A stretch of DNA of 64,000 bases from Desulfosporosinus metallidurans (GCF_001936615.1 NZ_MLBF01000004.1:62001-126000), one strand, 5' to 3'. Shown: positions 7,717-16,845, numbered from the stretch's first letter. Notes: a model not told the origin generated them from the letters alone. A program made the numbers and translations.

Positions 7717-9462
7717 CTAACTGTTAAATTTATCGATGGATTGCTGTAATTCTTTAGCTAATTGTGATAATCCCCCGCTGGCATTAGCGATCTCGATCAT
7801 TGAAGCTGTTTGCTCTTCTGAAGCAGCGGAGACTTGCTGCGTACTAGCCGCATTTTCTTCTGCAATACGAGCTAAGGTTTTCAAAATCTCCGTGATTTGG
7901 TCTTTTTTCTTTTCCATTTCTTGCCCTGAACTATTTAACTTGTTAACAATTGTTTTTGTCTCTTCAATAGCCGAAGCTATGCCCTTGAATCGTTCATCTG
8001 TAACTGTGACACTATCTTCTTGTTCTTTGGTAATGACAGAGCTTTTATCAATGATATCAACTGCATTCTGAGAATTGATTTGTAATTCTTTAACGATCTC
8101 AGCGATATCTCTGGTTGAATGACTGGATTGTTCTGCTAACTTCCTGATTTCTTCGGCTACAACGGCAAAGCCTCTTCCTGCTTCACCTGCTCGTGCTGCC
8201 TCTATGGCCGCATTCAAAGCCAATAAATTGGTTTGATCCGCTACAGCTTGAATCATTTGACTAGCAGAATTGATTTTTTCCGCGCTTTGATTTGTTTTAA
8301 TGATTCCCTCTTGTATTCGTTCCATATAACGTTCTCTTTCTGCAGTTCTTTCCTTTAGTTCGTTAATGGAGACAGTGCCTTCATTTTTCATTGTTTCTAC
8401 GGTTTCCGCAGAATGGTTTAACTCAACTAAATACAGTTGATCTTGTTCAATTAAATTTCCTAGCTCGATAATTTGCCTAACGCCGTTCTCCGTATCGCCC
8501 GCCTGTTCTGTGGCGGTTCCTGCAATTTGCTCGATCGTTTTTGCGATCTCTTCAACGGCTTTGGCCGACTCTCGAGATATTAAGGTCAGTTCTTGTGATG
8601 TGTTAGTAACTTCACTTGCCGTTTCCAAGAGACGGCTCGTTAATTCCTTCTGATTGATATTGGCTGCCTTGATGACTTGTCCAAGTATTCCAAGCTCATC
8701 ATTTCTTTCCGTCAAAGCTTCTTTGATCTTATCAAGATCGTGTCCCTTATATTTATTTTCATATAAAACAACATCCGTTTGGATTTCTTTGATTTCTTTT
8801 AATTCAATATCTACCCCAATTGCCCCCATAAACTTGCCATTAATGATGATCGGCCGCATTATACTCGTCATTAAAATTTTACTGCCATTCAGATCATAAA
8901 TATAGGGTTCAATAATTGAAACCTTGCGACTTTCCTTAGGGATGGTGTACCATGCTTCAGAATAAACATTCTTAAGAGCTACCACTTCGATAGTTTCGTT
9001 TTCCCAATAGACATAAGCAGTAAATTTCCCATTATCATAGTAGTCCGAACTCCTAAAGTTCTCATCTTTGCCATCAAAGGCATTGGGCTCCCAGAAGGTG
9101 CTTAGGGAAAGGAGTCCTTTATTCTCCTTTAATAGCTTTTTTTGTAGTTCCAGGAGGGCTGTCCTATCTGTATTACCCGCCTTTTTTAGCGTTATTAACT
9201 CATCAAGGAGTTTTTTAGAAACATCGACTCCTCTTTCCAAAACTATGTAATCCCCCATAGATCCCCTCTTTAAGAATTCTATGGCAAAGGCTAATAATTT
9301 CAAAGTTAGGCTTGTACGAAATAATATAATAGCCAAGAAACCTACAATGCTTAAAGAGAAAAACATTAACGTAAAATTTGAATTTCTAAACACCAACTCT
9401 AATAAAACCATTATTCCGGCATAGGCTAAAGGCAACTTGTTTTGAGAAAAAATTGATTTCAA
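7717..9462 (-). CDS. Methyl-accepting chemotaxis protein with Cache-like sensor
   Basis: 581 residues. Two hydrophobic segments lie close together at the N-terminus (about 12-28 and 32-50). A Cache-like sensor follows (about 75-240; [54 protein letters not shown]). The C-terminal coiled-coil signalling domain holds the conserved hairpin tip [43 protein letters not shown]. There is no membrane segment after the sensor and no HAMP, so the sensor may be cytoplasmic. It should signal to CheA/CheW; none is in the window. Confidence 0.9.
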   Translation of the reverse strand: MKSIFSQNKLPLAYAGIMVLLELVFRNSNFTLMFFSLSIVGFLAIILFRTSLTLKLLAFAIEFLKRGSMGDYIVLERGVDVSKKLLDELITLKKAGNTDRTALLELQKKLLKENKGLLSLSTFWEPNAFDGKDENFRSSDYYDNGKFTAYVYWENETIEVVALKNVYSEAWYTIPKESRKVSIIEPYIYDLNGSKILMTSIMRPIIINGKFMGAIGVDIELKEIKEIQTDVVLYENKYKGHDLDKIKEALTERNDELGILGQVIKAANINQKELTSRLLETASEVTNTSQELTLISRESAKAVEEIAKTIEQIAGTATEQAGDTENGVRQIIELGNLIEQDQLYLVELNHSAETVETMKNEGTVSINELKERTAERERYMERIQEGIIKTNQSAEKINSASQMIQAVADQTNLLALNAAIEAARAGEAGRGFAVVAEEIRKLAEQSSHSTRDIAEIVKELQINSQNAVDIIDKSSVITKEQEDSVTVTDERFKGIASAIEETKTIVNKLNSSGQEMEKKKDQITEILKTLARIAEENAASTQQVSAASEEQTASMIEIANASGGLSQLAKELQQSIDKFNS

Positions 9463-9675
9463 GAAATTACCCCCTCAAACTCACTAACTAAGCCCCTTCT
9501 ACTCAGAAAAACATCAATATCTTTTGCCGACATGGCCAGTCTAACGTGCAAATCTGATTAATCTTATAATTTCGACAGGATAAAATAAATTCCTCCTATT
9601 TCATAAGAAAATTTCCAATTTCGCCTGATCACGGTACTTTGTCCACCTCAGTCCCGAAAAATTCCACTTCCCTGC

Positions 9676-9704
9676 TTGGTTATTCCCGCGACATCAGTTA
9701 TACT
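9676..9704 (+). promoter_or_regulatory. Sigma-A promoter of ridA
   Basis: TTGGTT (9676-9681), 17-nt spacer, TATACT (9699-9704), about 65 nt ahead of the ridA start. The 9463-9770 gap holds this promoter and no other gene I can see. Confidence 0.6.
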
Positions 9705-9770
9705 GATACTAGTCTTGCCATAGCATAGATGGCACAGAAATTGCATGAAAATCTCAAGGAGGTCGATCCC

Positions 9771-10151
9771 ATGAATAAACAAATCGTAAATACTCAAAAC
9801 GCACCTGCGGCCATTGGCCCTTATTCCCAAGGAGTTAAGGTAGGAAATCTAATTTTTACATCTGGACAACTTCCTCTAAATCCGCAAAGTGGAGAATTGG
9901 TGGCTGATATTGAGGGCGCAACCAAGCAATCCTTAGATAATGTCAAAGCGATTCTAGAATCCGAAGGCGCCAGCATGGATAAAATCGTTAAAACTGTCGT
10001 TTTCCTGCGGGACATGAATGACTTTGCTGCGATGAATGCTGTTTACGCCACCTACTTCCCCAGTAACCCACCAGCCCGTTCTGCTGTACAAGTCGCGCGT
10101 TTGCCAAAGGACGCTATTGTGGAAATTGAGGCAATTGCTCTTGCCGAATAG
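9771..10151 (+). CDS. ridA: RidA family enamine/imine deaminase
   Basis: 126 residues, the usual length of RidA (YjgF/YER057c/UK114). It hydrolyses reactive enamine/imine intermediates such as 2-aminoacrylate from PLP enzymes. Visible family motifs: NAPAAIGPYSQGVKVGNLIFTSGQ at the N-terminus, the arginine of PARSAVQVARLP that binds the substrate carboxylate, and the final DAIVEIEAIALAE. The ATG at 9771 follows AAGGAGG with 8 nt spacing, so the longer upstream frame is rejected. It is monocistronic with promoter and terminator. Confidence 0.95.
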   Translation: MNKQIVNTQNAPAAIGPYSQGVKVGNLIFTSGQLPLNPQSGELVADIEGATKQSLDNVKAILESEGASMDKIVKTVVFLRDMNDFAAMNAVYATYFPSNPPARSAVQVARLPKDAIVEIEAIALAE

Positions 10152-10166
10152 TGAATTGGAACATAA

Positions 10167-10206
10167 AAAGAGCAAGGGGTCCCGTAATGGAACCCCTTGC
10201 TCTTTT
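10167..10206 (+). terminator. Intrinsic terminator after ridA
   Basis: AAGAGCAAGGGGT pairs with ACCCCTTGCTCTTTT around a short loop, ending in T-rich sequence. Confidence 0.85.
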
Positions 10207-10354
10207 ATATAGTGCTATTTAGCTTTGATTTCTAACCCTTTTGGCAGATTTACAAATCTATATATTTTTTCCTCAATTAGAACATTAATCCAATTATTGC
10301 ATACCGTGTAGTATGAATCAGATGATTCTACATTTTATATAAGGGGGCTTGCCC

Positions 10355-10870
10355 ATGACATCGTTAAAAGGGCAGCGGAGTTATTATTACCCAACACAAC
10401 CGAACAGGGTTTCCCCGATTCAGCGCCAAGGAGCTAACCCTGTTCAACCACCAATTCCTTCCCCAGCTTCCCAACCCATGACTCAAACGATGACCCAGCC
10501 CATAGTTCAACCCATAACTCCGCCTATAACAAAATCACCGGTCCAATCTGTTACTCCTATTCAGAAGCCCATTCCATCTTCTCCTCAGAATCTTCCCTCT
10601 TCCGTTACGACCGGGTCTTCTAACCTCTGGCAACAGCAAGCCGGAGTTCTTATAAAACAATATGGTCCCTCGCTCATCAAACAATTTGGCCCTCACTTGG
10701 CCCGTAATGTGGGCTATCCCCTTGCTCAGCGTTTTGGACCTCCTCTAGCACGTAAAGTGGGGATTCCCCTCGCTCAACGTATTGGCGCTCCCCTGGCACG
10801 CAAACTAGTTCTTCCTCTCGTTAAACGAGCAGGATTTGCACTTATTCGGCGCCTGGGACTTCCATTCTAA
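10355..10870 (+). CDS. Pro/Gln-rich protein with C-terminal 16-residue repeats, function unknown
   Basis: 171 residues in two parts. Residues about 1-100 are a Pro/Gln/Thr-rich, low-complexity region with MTQ-P-QP-I-type steps. Residues about 105-171 contain four degenerate tandem units of roughly 16 residues, each of the form GPxLARxxGxPLAQRx, and end in LGLPF. Each unit is amphipathic and basic. There is no signal peptide or membrane helix. The ATG at 10355 is preferred over TTG at 10349 because it sits 7 nt after GGGGG. I recognise no family. The composition would suit a spore or cell-surface-associated structural protein, but this is speculation. It has its own terminator. Confidence 0.7.
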   Translation: MTSLKGQRSYYYPTQPNRVSPIQRQGANPVQPPIPSPASQPMTQTMTQPIVQPITPPITKSPVQSVTPIQKPIPSSPQNLPSSVTTGSSNLWQQQAGVLIKQYGPSLIKQFGPHLARNVGYPLAQRFGPPLARKVGIPLAQRIGAPLARKLVLPLVKRAGFALIRRLGLPF

Positions 10871-10905
10871 AGTTATTCCCAATTGAAAACTGCTACTTTA
10901 CTAAA

Positions 10906-10940
10906 AAAAGCTGTTGACCCATTAAACGTCAACAGCTTTT
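10906..10940. terminator. Shared terminator between repeat protein and usp
   Basis: Perfect 13-bp arms AAAAGCTGTTGAC and GTCAACAGCTTTT around a 9-nt loop, with A/T tracts on both sides, between convergent genes. Confidence 0.85.
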
Positions 10941-10973
10941 GCGTTAGTATAGATTAGTAGTGTAAGCTCTCCT

Positions 10974-11402
10974 CTATTTTACGATCAGAACAGGACACTC
11001 TGCTCGTTGGAGGACGCGCTGACTGACACTACCTAGCACAGATCCAGCAATTGGTCCGTAGCCATGACTTCCCATGATGACCAAGTCAATATTTTCTTTT
11101 ACAGTTTCTTCTAAAATCATGCTTGCAGGGTGTCCTTGCATTTTTTTCTTCTTCAAAGGGACATCAGTTACATCCATTCCCTCAAGTGAAGCTTCTAATG
11201 CAAGCTCCCCTCCTTGTTCGATTTGTTCTGGAGGGACTACAAAACTAGAAGCTGCAGCATAACCCCAATACGCCTCCGGGATATACGTAACGAAGAGAAG
11301 CTCCACTTCCGCGTGAAATGTCCGGGCCAGTTCCAAAGCAGTTTTTAACGCACGACGCGAATACTCCGACGCATCTGTTGGCACCAATATTTTTTTAAAC
11401 AT
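10974..11402 (-). CDS. Universal stress protein UspA family (copy 1)
   Basis: 142 residues, one Usp domain. The N-terminal strand KKILVPTDASEYSRRAL and the ATP-binding motif GSHGYGPIAGSVLGSVSQRVL (G-2X-G-9X-G-S/T) are intact, so it is of the ATP-binding class. A near-identical paralogue of the same length lies at 12284-12712, on the other side of ferritin. The pair arose by duplication. It is transcribed divergently from ferritin across a PerR/Fur-like box, so both may answer to peroxide or iron. Confidence 0.95.
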   Translation of the reverse strand: MFKKILVPTDASEYSRRALKTALELARTFHAEVELLFVTYIPEAYWGYAAASSFVVPPEQIEQGGELALEASLEGMDVTDVPLKKKKMQGHPASMILEETVKENIDLVIMGSHGYGPIAGSVLGSVSQRVLQRAECPVLIVK

Positions 11403-11533
11403 AAAAACCCTCCTAAACCATTTTAAGAATCCCAGATTCCTTCCTAAGACACACTAATACATTCTACGCGTAATATTTTAATCCTCCTTGGGAAAGTATT
11501 CTTTTCCCATTTTCATTCAAGTTTTAACTTCTA

Positions 11534-11548
11534 TGATAATTATTATAA
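11534..11548. promoter_or_regulatory. PerR/Fur-type box between usp and ferritin
   Basis: TGATAATTATTATAA matches the PerR consensus TTATAATNATTATAA at 14 of 15 positions and also resembles a Fur box. It sits in the divergent region 132 nt upstream of usp and 105 nt upstream of ferritin. Which FUR-family protein binds cannot be decided by eye. Confidence 0.65.
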
Positions 11549-11652
11549 TTATTTTCCCGTAGTTATTTTTTCAGAAGGAACTTCTTAAATGATGTAGAAT
11601 ACATAGTTAGACACTCAAATGCTCATCCTAAAAAAAAGAAGGTGGATTTAAA

Positions 11653-12174
11653 ATGCAAAACGAGAAAATGATTCAAGCTGTCAATGATCAAGTAAATAAA
11701 GAACTCTTCTCAGCCTATTTTTATCTTGCCATGCAAGCGTATTTCTCATCCCTCAACCTAGATGGGTTTGCCAATTATTTTCGAGTTCAGGTTCAAGAGG
11801 AACGGGATCACGCCTTAGGCTTCTTTAATTATCTCAATAAAATCGGCGGTAAGGTAACTTTTGCCGAAATCCAAAAACCCCAAAGCGAATTTTCCAGTCC
11901 GCAGGAAGTCTTCGAACTAGCTTTAAAACACGAGCAATTTGTTACCCAGTCCATTTATTCTCTCATGAACATTGCCCGGGAAATCCAAGATCATACAACC
12001 GAGATTTTTCTTCAATGGTATATTACGGAACAGGCGGAAGAAGAGGAAAACATGGGTCGTGTTCTGAACAAACTTAAACTTATAAAAGGAGACGGGGCAG
12101 GCCTCTTTATGATCGATAGCGAGCTCGCCCAACGAATCTACACTCCTGCGGTAATTCCCGGGGTAATCATTTAA
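11653..12174 (+). CDS. Ferritin (FtnA-like, non-heme)
   Basis: 173 residues. It stores iron by oxidising Fe(II) at a diiron centre inside a 24-mer shell. Ferroxidase ligands are visible: Glu in NKELFSAYFYLAMQAYF, ExxH in VQEERDHALGFFNYL, Glu in ALKHEQFVTQSI, and the EQAEEEENM segment of helix D. Start ATG follows GAAGGTGG. The flanking usp genes and the upstream PerR/Fur-type box point to iron and oxidative-stress control. Confidence 0.95.
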   Translation: MQNEKMIQAVNDQVNKELFSAYFYLAMQAYFSSLNLDGFANYFRVQVQEERDHALGFFNYLNKIGGKVTFAEIQKPQSEFSSPQEVFELALKHEQFVTQSIYSLMNIAREIQDHTTEIFLQWYITEQAEEEENMGRVLNKLKLIKGDGAGLFMIDSELAQRIYTPAVIPGVII

Positions 12175-12224
12175 TTCGCATCCCCTTCTACGCAAGTATT
12201 TCTTCCTTTCATAGAAAACTTAGC

Positions 12225-12262
12225 AAAAGGCTGTTGACAAGTTTAAATGTCAACAGCCTTTT
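12225..12262. terminator. Shared terminator between ferritin and usp copy 2
   Basis: Perfect 15-bp arms AAAAGGCTGTTGACA/TGTCAACAGCCTTTT around an 8-nt loop. It closely resembles the terminator at 10906-10940, consistent with duplication of the usp-terminator unit. Confidence 0.85.
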
Positions 12263-12283
12263 CAGCGCGTTCAGTAAAGTTCT

Positions 12284-12712
12284 TTATTTTACAATAAAAA
12301 CAGGACACTCCGCTCGTTGGAGGACGCGCTGACTGATACTGCCCAATATAGAGCCTGCAATCGGCCCGTGCCCATGGCTCCCCATTACGACTAAATCTAT
12401 GTTCTCTTTTTTAACTTCTTCAATAATTATGGTCGCCGGGTGTCCCGATAGTTTCTTCTTCATCAAGAGGACATCCCCCACATCGATCCCTTCAAGTGTG
12501 GCCTCTAACGCAAGCTCTCCTCCTCGTTCAATTTCTTGCGTCGGAACTACAAAGCTACGAGCTACATAAGGGTCCCAATATGCTTCCGGGGGGGACATAA
12601 CAAACAGAAGTTCAATTTCTGCGTGAAATACCCGTGCTAGTTCCAAAGCAGTTTTCAACGCCCGACATGAATACTCCGAGGCATCCGTTGGCACCAATAT
12701 CTTTTTAAACAT
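12284..12712 (-). CDS. Universal stress protein UspA family (copy 2)
   Basis: 142 residues and collinear with the copy at 10974-11402 over its whole length. It keeps the KKILVPTDASEYS start and the GSHGHGPIAGSILGSISQRVL nucleotide motif. Differences cluster in the middle (MSPPEAYWDPYVARSF against TYIPEAYWGYAAASSF) and are mostly conservative, so both copies are probably active. The two genes point the same way and bracket ferritin. Confidence 0.95.
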   Translation of the reverse strand: MFKKILVPTDASEYSCRALKTALELARVFHAEIELLFVMSPPEAYWDPYVARSFVVPTQEIERGGELALEATLEGIDVGDVLLMKKKLSGHPATIIIEEVKKENIDLVVMGSHGHGPIAGSILGSISQRVLQRAECPVFIVK

Positions 12713-12944
12713 AGCTCAACCTCCTAAAATCATTTTAGTTCATTGGACCCCTATGTATACTAGTCTGCTACTCTGTGAGTTTTTTGCCAAAACTGATTAT
12801 AACTCCTCACAACTGAAGATTAACACTGTGTCCATAATAAGTCAATATGGATACATTAACTTTTTCTATTCCTATTTCGCTAAATATTGAGCTTATATGT
12901 CGTATTTACGAGTATTTTGATACCCGTGTGCTTAGCACCTTATT

Positions 12945-12953
12945 TGGTATAAT
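12945..12953 (+). promoter_or_regulatory. Possible extended -10 promoter
   Basis: TGGTATAAT at 12945-12953 is an extended -10 element without a good -35 box, about 150 nt before the small gene at 13106. The rest of the 12713-13105 gap is AT-rich and shows no gene. Confidence 0.35.
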
Positions 12954-13105
12954 AAAGTATAAAAACATATATACTCTTTACATAGAACATAAGTTCTGAT
13001 AAAGTAGTCTTCTAGAGGTCATATGTGCCATACTGGAGGAACCGTTGCAGATGAGGAATATCTGATGAGTGCTCTTGTCCAGTCTGCTTTGAGGAGGATA
13101 CTTGA

Positions 13106-13366
13106 ATGAAAGTGCTTATGAAACCCATTGAAATGGTCGCCCGTTTTTCTCAAGATGGTACTCCACGTCCTGTCAAATATATGGTTACTTTCGAAGGGGA
13201 ATCTGTTGTCATTCGAATTGATAAAATCCTTTTTAAAACAGAGGAAAAACTAGCTGGAAATAGAATGATTCTATTCCGCTGCCAAAGCGAGATTAACGGA
13301 ATACTCAAACTGTTCGAGCTGAAGTATGAATTGAATACATGTCGTTGGTTCCTGTTTAAAATTTAA
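13106..13366 (+). CDS. Conserved-looking hypothetical protein (86 aa)
   Basis: 86 residues, start ATG behind GAGGAGG. No signal peptide or membrane segment. The pattern MVARFSQDGTPRPVKYMVTFEGESVVIRIDKIL and FRCQSEINGILKLFELKYELNTCRWFLFKI suggests a small, mainly beta-strand fold ending in an aromatic strand. Short proteins of this look are common in Peptococcaceae but I can name no function. It stands between usp and the convergent DUF2935 gene. Confidence 0.6.
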   Translation: MKVLMKPIEMVARFSQDGTPRPVKYMVTFEGESVVIRIDKILFKTEEKLAGNRMILFRCQSEINGILKLFELKYELNTCRWFLFKI

Positions 13367-13440
13367 CGAGCTCGTGCTATTTTAAAGGAACTTCAACAGT
13401 TGCAGACATTCCAGCCTTTCCTCGTATCATAATGAGGGAA

Positions 13441-14394
13441 CTACTGTGTTACTTCATATAGCTGCAAATCTCGTTTTGACCTAATTAAAATTCTCAAGTA
13501 ATGATTGGCTTCTCTTAATACATGGTCTGCCAACAGTGGAATAATTATAGATTTTATTTTACATGTTAGTAACCCTTCTGTGCCTGCTGCTTTAAAGTCC
13601 CTGAGGGATCGGGTTACCGTGATAGCTTCCCGTGTTAACTGGCCAATATTTGTATTATTTTGTACTCCTTCCGGTACTTTTTGCTCAAGTTTATCAAATC
13701 GTCTGGCAAAATCATTGGCCTTAACAATTAGACCGGATTCCGTAGGATCCAGTAGATGGCTAATAAACTGAGCGTGCTCCGCCATTTGCCTATTCCAAAA
13801 CCTTTCCTCTTCAATAGCTTCGCTTACGAAATCAATAACCAAATGCCTTTGCAAACGTTCTAAATGTTTCATGTAAAAAACCGCTTCTCTCCGGATATGA
13901 ATTAATAAAAGAGGAAAATTAAACGTGAACAATCTACATTGGAGCATTCCTTCCAGTATGTTGGTCTTAAAGTGAATTATAGCATTGGTCAGACCAATAG
14001 CTTTTTGATTTAAGACACTGACTTGGGCCTCCAGTTGTATCTGATTTACTCCCGCATCAGGGGTCAGTCTATTTACTTCCGTAGTCATAACCGATTCGAT
14101 AGGAATACCGGAAAGTTCTTGAGTAATTTGTTCTGCCCGAAGAGTCTTATCCGTTATCCATTCTCCCGAATTAAATGCTTCTCTACTCACAACGCCGTTA
14201 GCCAGGATTATAGCCTCTTTTAATACTTCGGTAAATTGGGATTTAAACAGATCTGCTTGCTGAGCATACGATGCATCCTTGCCGACAAACCCAGCCTCTA
14301 GAAATATCGAATGTTCTTTCATAATCCGCCCAAAGAAGAGGTGTAATTCCAGTGACTCCCGTACGAAATCGCCTGGTAGCAAAACTCCGTTCAA
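13441..14394 (-). CDS. DUF2935 family protein
   Basis: 317 residues, all helical, with two similar four-helix units (about 10-150 and 165-310). Each starts with the ExxLEHLFFGRIMKEHSIFLEAG or EEERFWNRQMAEHAQFISHLLDP pattern, with conserved Glu/His spaced as in metal-binding helical bundles. The family is widespread in spore-forming Firmicutes and has no assigned function. The paired Glu/His could bind a metal, but that is inference. The gene is monocistronic. Confidence 0.75.
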   Translation of the reverse strand: MNGVLLPGDFVRESLELHLFFGRIMKEHSIFLEAGFVGKDASYAQQADLFKSQFTEVLKEAIILANGVVSREAFNSGEWITDKTLRAEQITQELSGIPIESVMTTEVNRLTPDAGVNQIQLEAQVSVLNQKAIGLTNAIIHFKTNILEGMLQCRLFTFNFPLLLIHIRREAVFYMKHLERLQRHLVIDFVSEAIEEERFWNRQMAEHAQFISHLLDPTESGLIVKANDFARRFDKLEQKVPEGVQNNTNIGQLTREAITVTRSLRDFKAAGTEGLLTCKIKSIIIPLLADHVLREANHYLRILIRSKRDLQLYEVTQ

Positions 14395-14500
14395 GCATAT
14401 CCCTCCCCATTTGTTCTCTGCAATATTTAATTATTGTATGAAGATAATTTATTCCACATATCTTTTAAAAAGACCCCCAGTCGCAAACGCTTGTTAGGTA

Positions 14501-14521
14501 TTGACTCATAGCTTGAGTCAA
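14501..14521. repeat. Short inverted repeat
   Basis: TTGACTCA and TGAGTCAA separated by 5 nt, in the 14395-14694 gap. It could be an operator or small hairpin; no U-tract follows. I see no gene in this gap. Confidence 0.5.
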
Positions 14522-14629
14522 AGAAAAGCATTTTCTACTGCGATCGGAGTAGTTCTTCCTAATGCTTTACATATATGTAACATCGTTTTTGATACCTGTT
14601 GTCACAGAATAGATTGTTATTAGTTGCAG

Positions 14630-14656
14630 AAAAGCCCCGGCACGCCGAGGCTTTTT
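14630..14656 (-). terminator. Terminator of the FTR1 operon
   Basis: On the minus strand AAAAAGCCTCGG pairs with CCGGGGCTTTT with one mismatch, followed by T-rich sequence, just past the lipoprotein stop. Confidence 0.75.
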
Positions 14657-14694
14657 ACATTGCTCTAAATTCGGTAAATCAATTCAGTAAATCA

Positions 14695-15126
14695 TTATTT
14701 CTCCTTTGCTGCTAATTCATTTAATTCTTGGGTTAAATCCCCATTCAATTTTCCAAGAGTTTGTTTGTCCAGAGGGCTTACCTTCGAGCCTGCAATCGTT
14801 GGATCAAGAGATTCTTCAATCTTTTTATAAAGATCGGGGTATTTCTGTTTTGCGTCATCCTCAAAGGGTTTCCAAGCATCTTCTAACTGAGGCCCAGTTA
14901 CCTTAACTTTCGCTTCATCCCCCGCGTCAATAGCCGTTTTCAAATCTGCTGTGATGCTAAGCATCTTTGTCACGCCTGTTTTGATGGCTGAAGGTGTTTG
15001 AGTAGATATCCCTTGTTTGGATGTGTCTTGGGATGTTGTTTGACCCGTCTTGGTTGCGCCGCATCCGGCGATAACCACTAAGCTGATTACGAGAGTTGAA
15101 GCAAGAATTATACGAGATAATTTCAT
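14695..15126 (-). CDS. Lipoprotein partner of the FTR1 permease
   Basis: 143 residues. A type II signal peptide ends at VVIAGCGATK (lipobox Cys about residue 22). A Ser/Thr/Gln linker leads to a helical domain (ITADLKTAIDAGDEAKVKVTGPQLEDAWKPFEDDAKQKYPDLY). This resembles the soluble helical region at the N-terminus of the neighbouring FTR1 protein and of EfeO-type iron carriers. It lies 67 nt downstream of FTR1 on the same strand and precedes the terminator. It is likely an extracytoplasmic accessory of iron uptake. The EfeO relationship is inferred. Confidence 0.7.
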   Translation of the reverse strand: MKLSRIILASTLVISLVVIAGCGATKTGQTTSQDTSKQGISTQTPSAIKTGVTKMLSITADLKTAIDAGDEAKVKVTGPQLEDAWKPFEDDAKQKYPDLYKKIEESLDPTIAGSKVSPLDKQTLGKLNGDLTQELNELAAKEK

Positions 15127-15193
15127 TGAACTAGCCTCCTAAATATTAACTTTAATCTTCTTAACGTATTTCATACGATTCTTTTGGCAAGTA

Positions 15194-16654
15194 TTATTTG
15201 GCATTTATCCGTTTCCAAAGAATGACGGATAGCGCACTAATCACTAAAACAATCTGGGGAAGAGCGCTCTGCCATGATGGATAAAGAGCTAGAAAATCGA
15301 TATTGGGTATACTCGAAGCAGTTGTGGATGGTAGTGTACCAGCCAATTGCAAACCATGAATCCCCATTCCGGTAAACTTAATACATAAGTAAAAGACGAT
15401 CACACTAGAAACCATGAAAAAGGGACGGATGGGAAGTTTCAATCCTAAGCGAATCATTAAATAAGCCAGCGCGCCAAGTAAGCCAAATCCGACGATTAAG
15501 CCAAGCACAAGTGCTTGCATACTAATTTGATTGACCATACCGATAAAGAACAAGACTGTTTCCGTTCCTTCCCTGAAGACAGCTAGAAAAGAGAGAACCC
15601 CCAAAGAAACCATCCGCCCGGTATCCAAAGCAGATTCACTTTTACTGCGGATATACTTTTGCCAATCAGCAACATTGGATTGACTATGCAGCCAATAACT
15701 CATGTATAAGAGCATAACAGCTGCAAATATACCGGTCCATCCATTGATCAGGGCATTGTTATTACCGAATGCGCCGGAAGAGAATACATACTTTACAATG
15801 ATCGCGACAATAACGCTGAGAAGCAGACCTCCTACAACCCCTAGCCAAATCCATCCATTGCCTTTGGTTCGACCGGACTTCTTGACAAAGGCCAGTAAAG
15901 CAGCAATCACTAAGAGTGCTTCAAGGCCTTCACGTATTAGGATCATAGCGGCATCCCAAAACGTATACCCAGATTTACTCGCCAGTGGGCTCAAGTAATT
16001 AATCATCTGATCCAGCAATTGAATCGCGCCTTGATAATTGGGTGGATTCGCAGAAAGCATCGCATTTACAGTGACCATGTCTCTTTCTGAATTGCTATAA
16101 ACGGCTGCAGATTGAGCAACTACAACTCCTTCCACGCTTAACCAGGATTCCCGTACTTTTGAAATCTCGCCCAGCGCTGGTTGCTGTTGATGATCTTGGG
16201 CTTTGATCTTAGCTTGTTGCAATAGAATGATGAAATCACTCAGTGAAATAGTTTCTTGTTTGAACTGTTGACCCTTGGGAAACTCTCCTCGAATAAATTT
16301 CTGATTCACGTTTTTAAGCCCTTGTAAAGCCTGGGTTATGTTCTCTTGTTTAGTTTGGATAAAAGCATAATCCACTTGACCCAAATTGGATTCAATATCT
16401 TTATACGCATCTCTAGATTCCTGTTTTACGCCATCTTCAATTTCTCCCCACTTATCGCGAAATTTTTGATAGTTTTGTTTTGCTTCTGATAAATGTCCTT
16501 GATTGGTCTCCGTTAAGGCTTGATCGATATAGAGTTCCGCCTTGGCCATGTTATCTGATGCCTGAGTTGAGGCCCACACTTTAACAGGACTAAACGTGAT
16601 TACCAGTATCGTTAAAATAAGTAATGTGGTTTTAAATCCTCGCATCATTTTCAC
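15194..16654 (-). CDS. FTR1 family iron permease with N-terminal extracytoplasmic domain
   Basis: 486 residues. A signal peptide (1-28) is followed by a helical extracytoplasmic domain (about 30-225) and a seven-helix FTR1 permease domain (about 230-485). Both REXXE iron motifs of the family are present: REGLE in ILIREGLEALLVIAALLAF and REGTE in VFREGTETVLFFIGM. This fused form is the Firmicute FTR1/EfeU type for oxidase-linked or direct ferrous/ferric uptake. A Fur box overlaps its transcription start, so iron should repress it. The lipoprotein gene follows in the same operon. Confidence 0.9.
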   Translation of the reverse strand: MKMMRGFKTTLLILTILVITFSPVKVWASTQASDNMAKAELYIDQALTETNQGHLSEAKQNYQKFRDKWGEIEDGVKQESRDAYKDIESNLGQVDYAFIQTKQENITQALQGLKNVNQKFIRGEFPKGQQFKQETISLSDFIILLQQAKIKAQDHQQQPALGEISKVRESWLSVEGVVVAQSAAVYSNSERDMVTVNAMLSANPPNYQGAIQLLDQMINYLSPLASKSGYTFWDAAMILIREGLEALLVIAALLAFVKKSGRTKGNGWIWLGVVGGLLLSVIVAIIVKYVFSSGAFGNNNALINGWTGIFAAVMLLYMSYWLHSQSNVADWQKYIRSKSESALDTGRMVSLGVLSFLAVFREGTETVLFFIGMVNQISMQALVLGLIVGFGLLGALAYLMIRLGLKLPIRPFFMVSSVIVFYLCIKFTGMGIHGLQLAGTLPSTTASSIPNIDFLALYPSWQSALPQIVLVISALSVILWKRINAK

Positions 16655-16670
16655 CTCCTTGAAATCTAAT

Positions 16671-16689
16671 GATTATGATAACTATTCTC
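16671..16689. promoter_or_regulatory. Fur box upstream of FTR1
   Basis: GATTATGATAACTATTCTC agrees with the 19-bp Fur consensus GATAATGATAATCATTATC at 15 positions. It lies about 17 nt before the FTR1 start, just after the promoter. Confidence 0.8.
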
Positions 16690-16695
16690 ATTTAG

Positions 16696-16724
16696 ATTCT
16701 ATGCTTTAATTCATATTACGTCAA
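16696..16724 (-). promoter_or_regulatory. Sigma-A promoter of the FTR1 operon
   Basis: Minus strand: TTGACG (16719-16724), 17-nt spacer, TAGAAT (16696-16701). The Fur box covers the initial transcribed region. A further inverted repeat, GGTAATAA/TTATTACC (16736-16760), lies upstream. Confidence 0.7.
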
Positions 16725-16814
16725 TGGTTTTTGTTGGTAATAAGCGAAAGAGTTATTACCTCCTTGGTCAAAGGCCTACCAGCGGGTCCTACATTTTTCC
16801 ACAATAAAAAGGGT

Positions 16815-16845
16815 AAAAAAATCCGAGGATATCCCCCGGATTTTC
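16815..16845 (-). terminator. Terminator of the small cysteine protein gene
   Basis: Minus strand: AAATCCGGGGG pairs with CCTCGGATTT and is followed by a T run. It lies about 60 nt downstream of the stop at 16907. Confidence 0.65.

Noticed and set aside
9648..9830. Minus-strand 60-codon frame over the ridA promoter
   Set aside because: It overlaps the promoter and start of ridA, has no ribosome binding site and no recognisable sequence.
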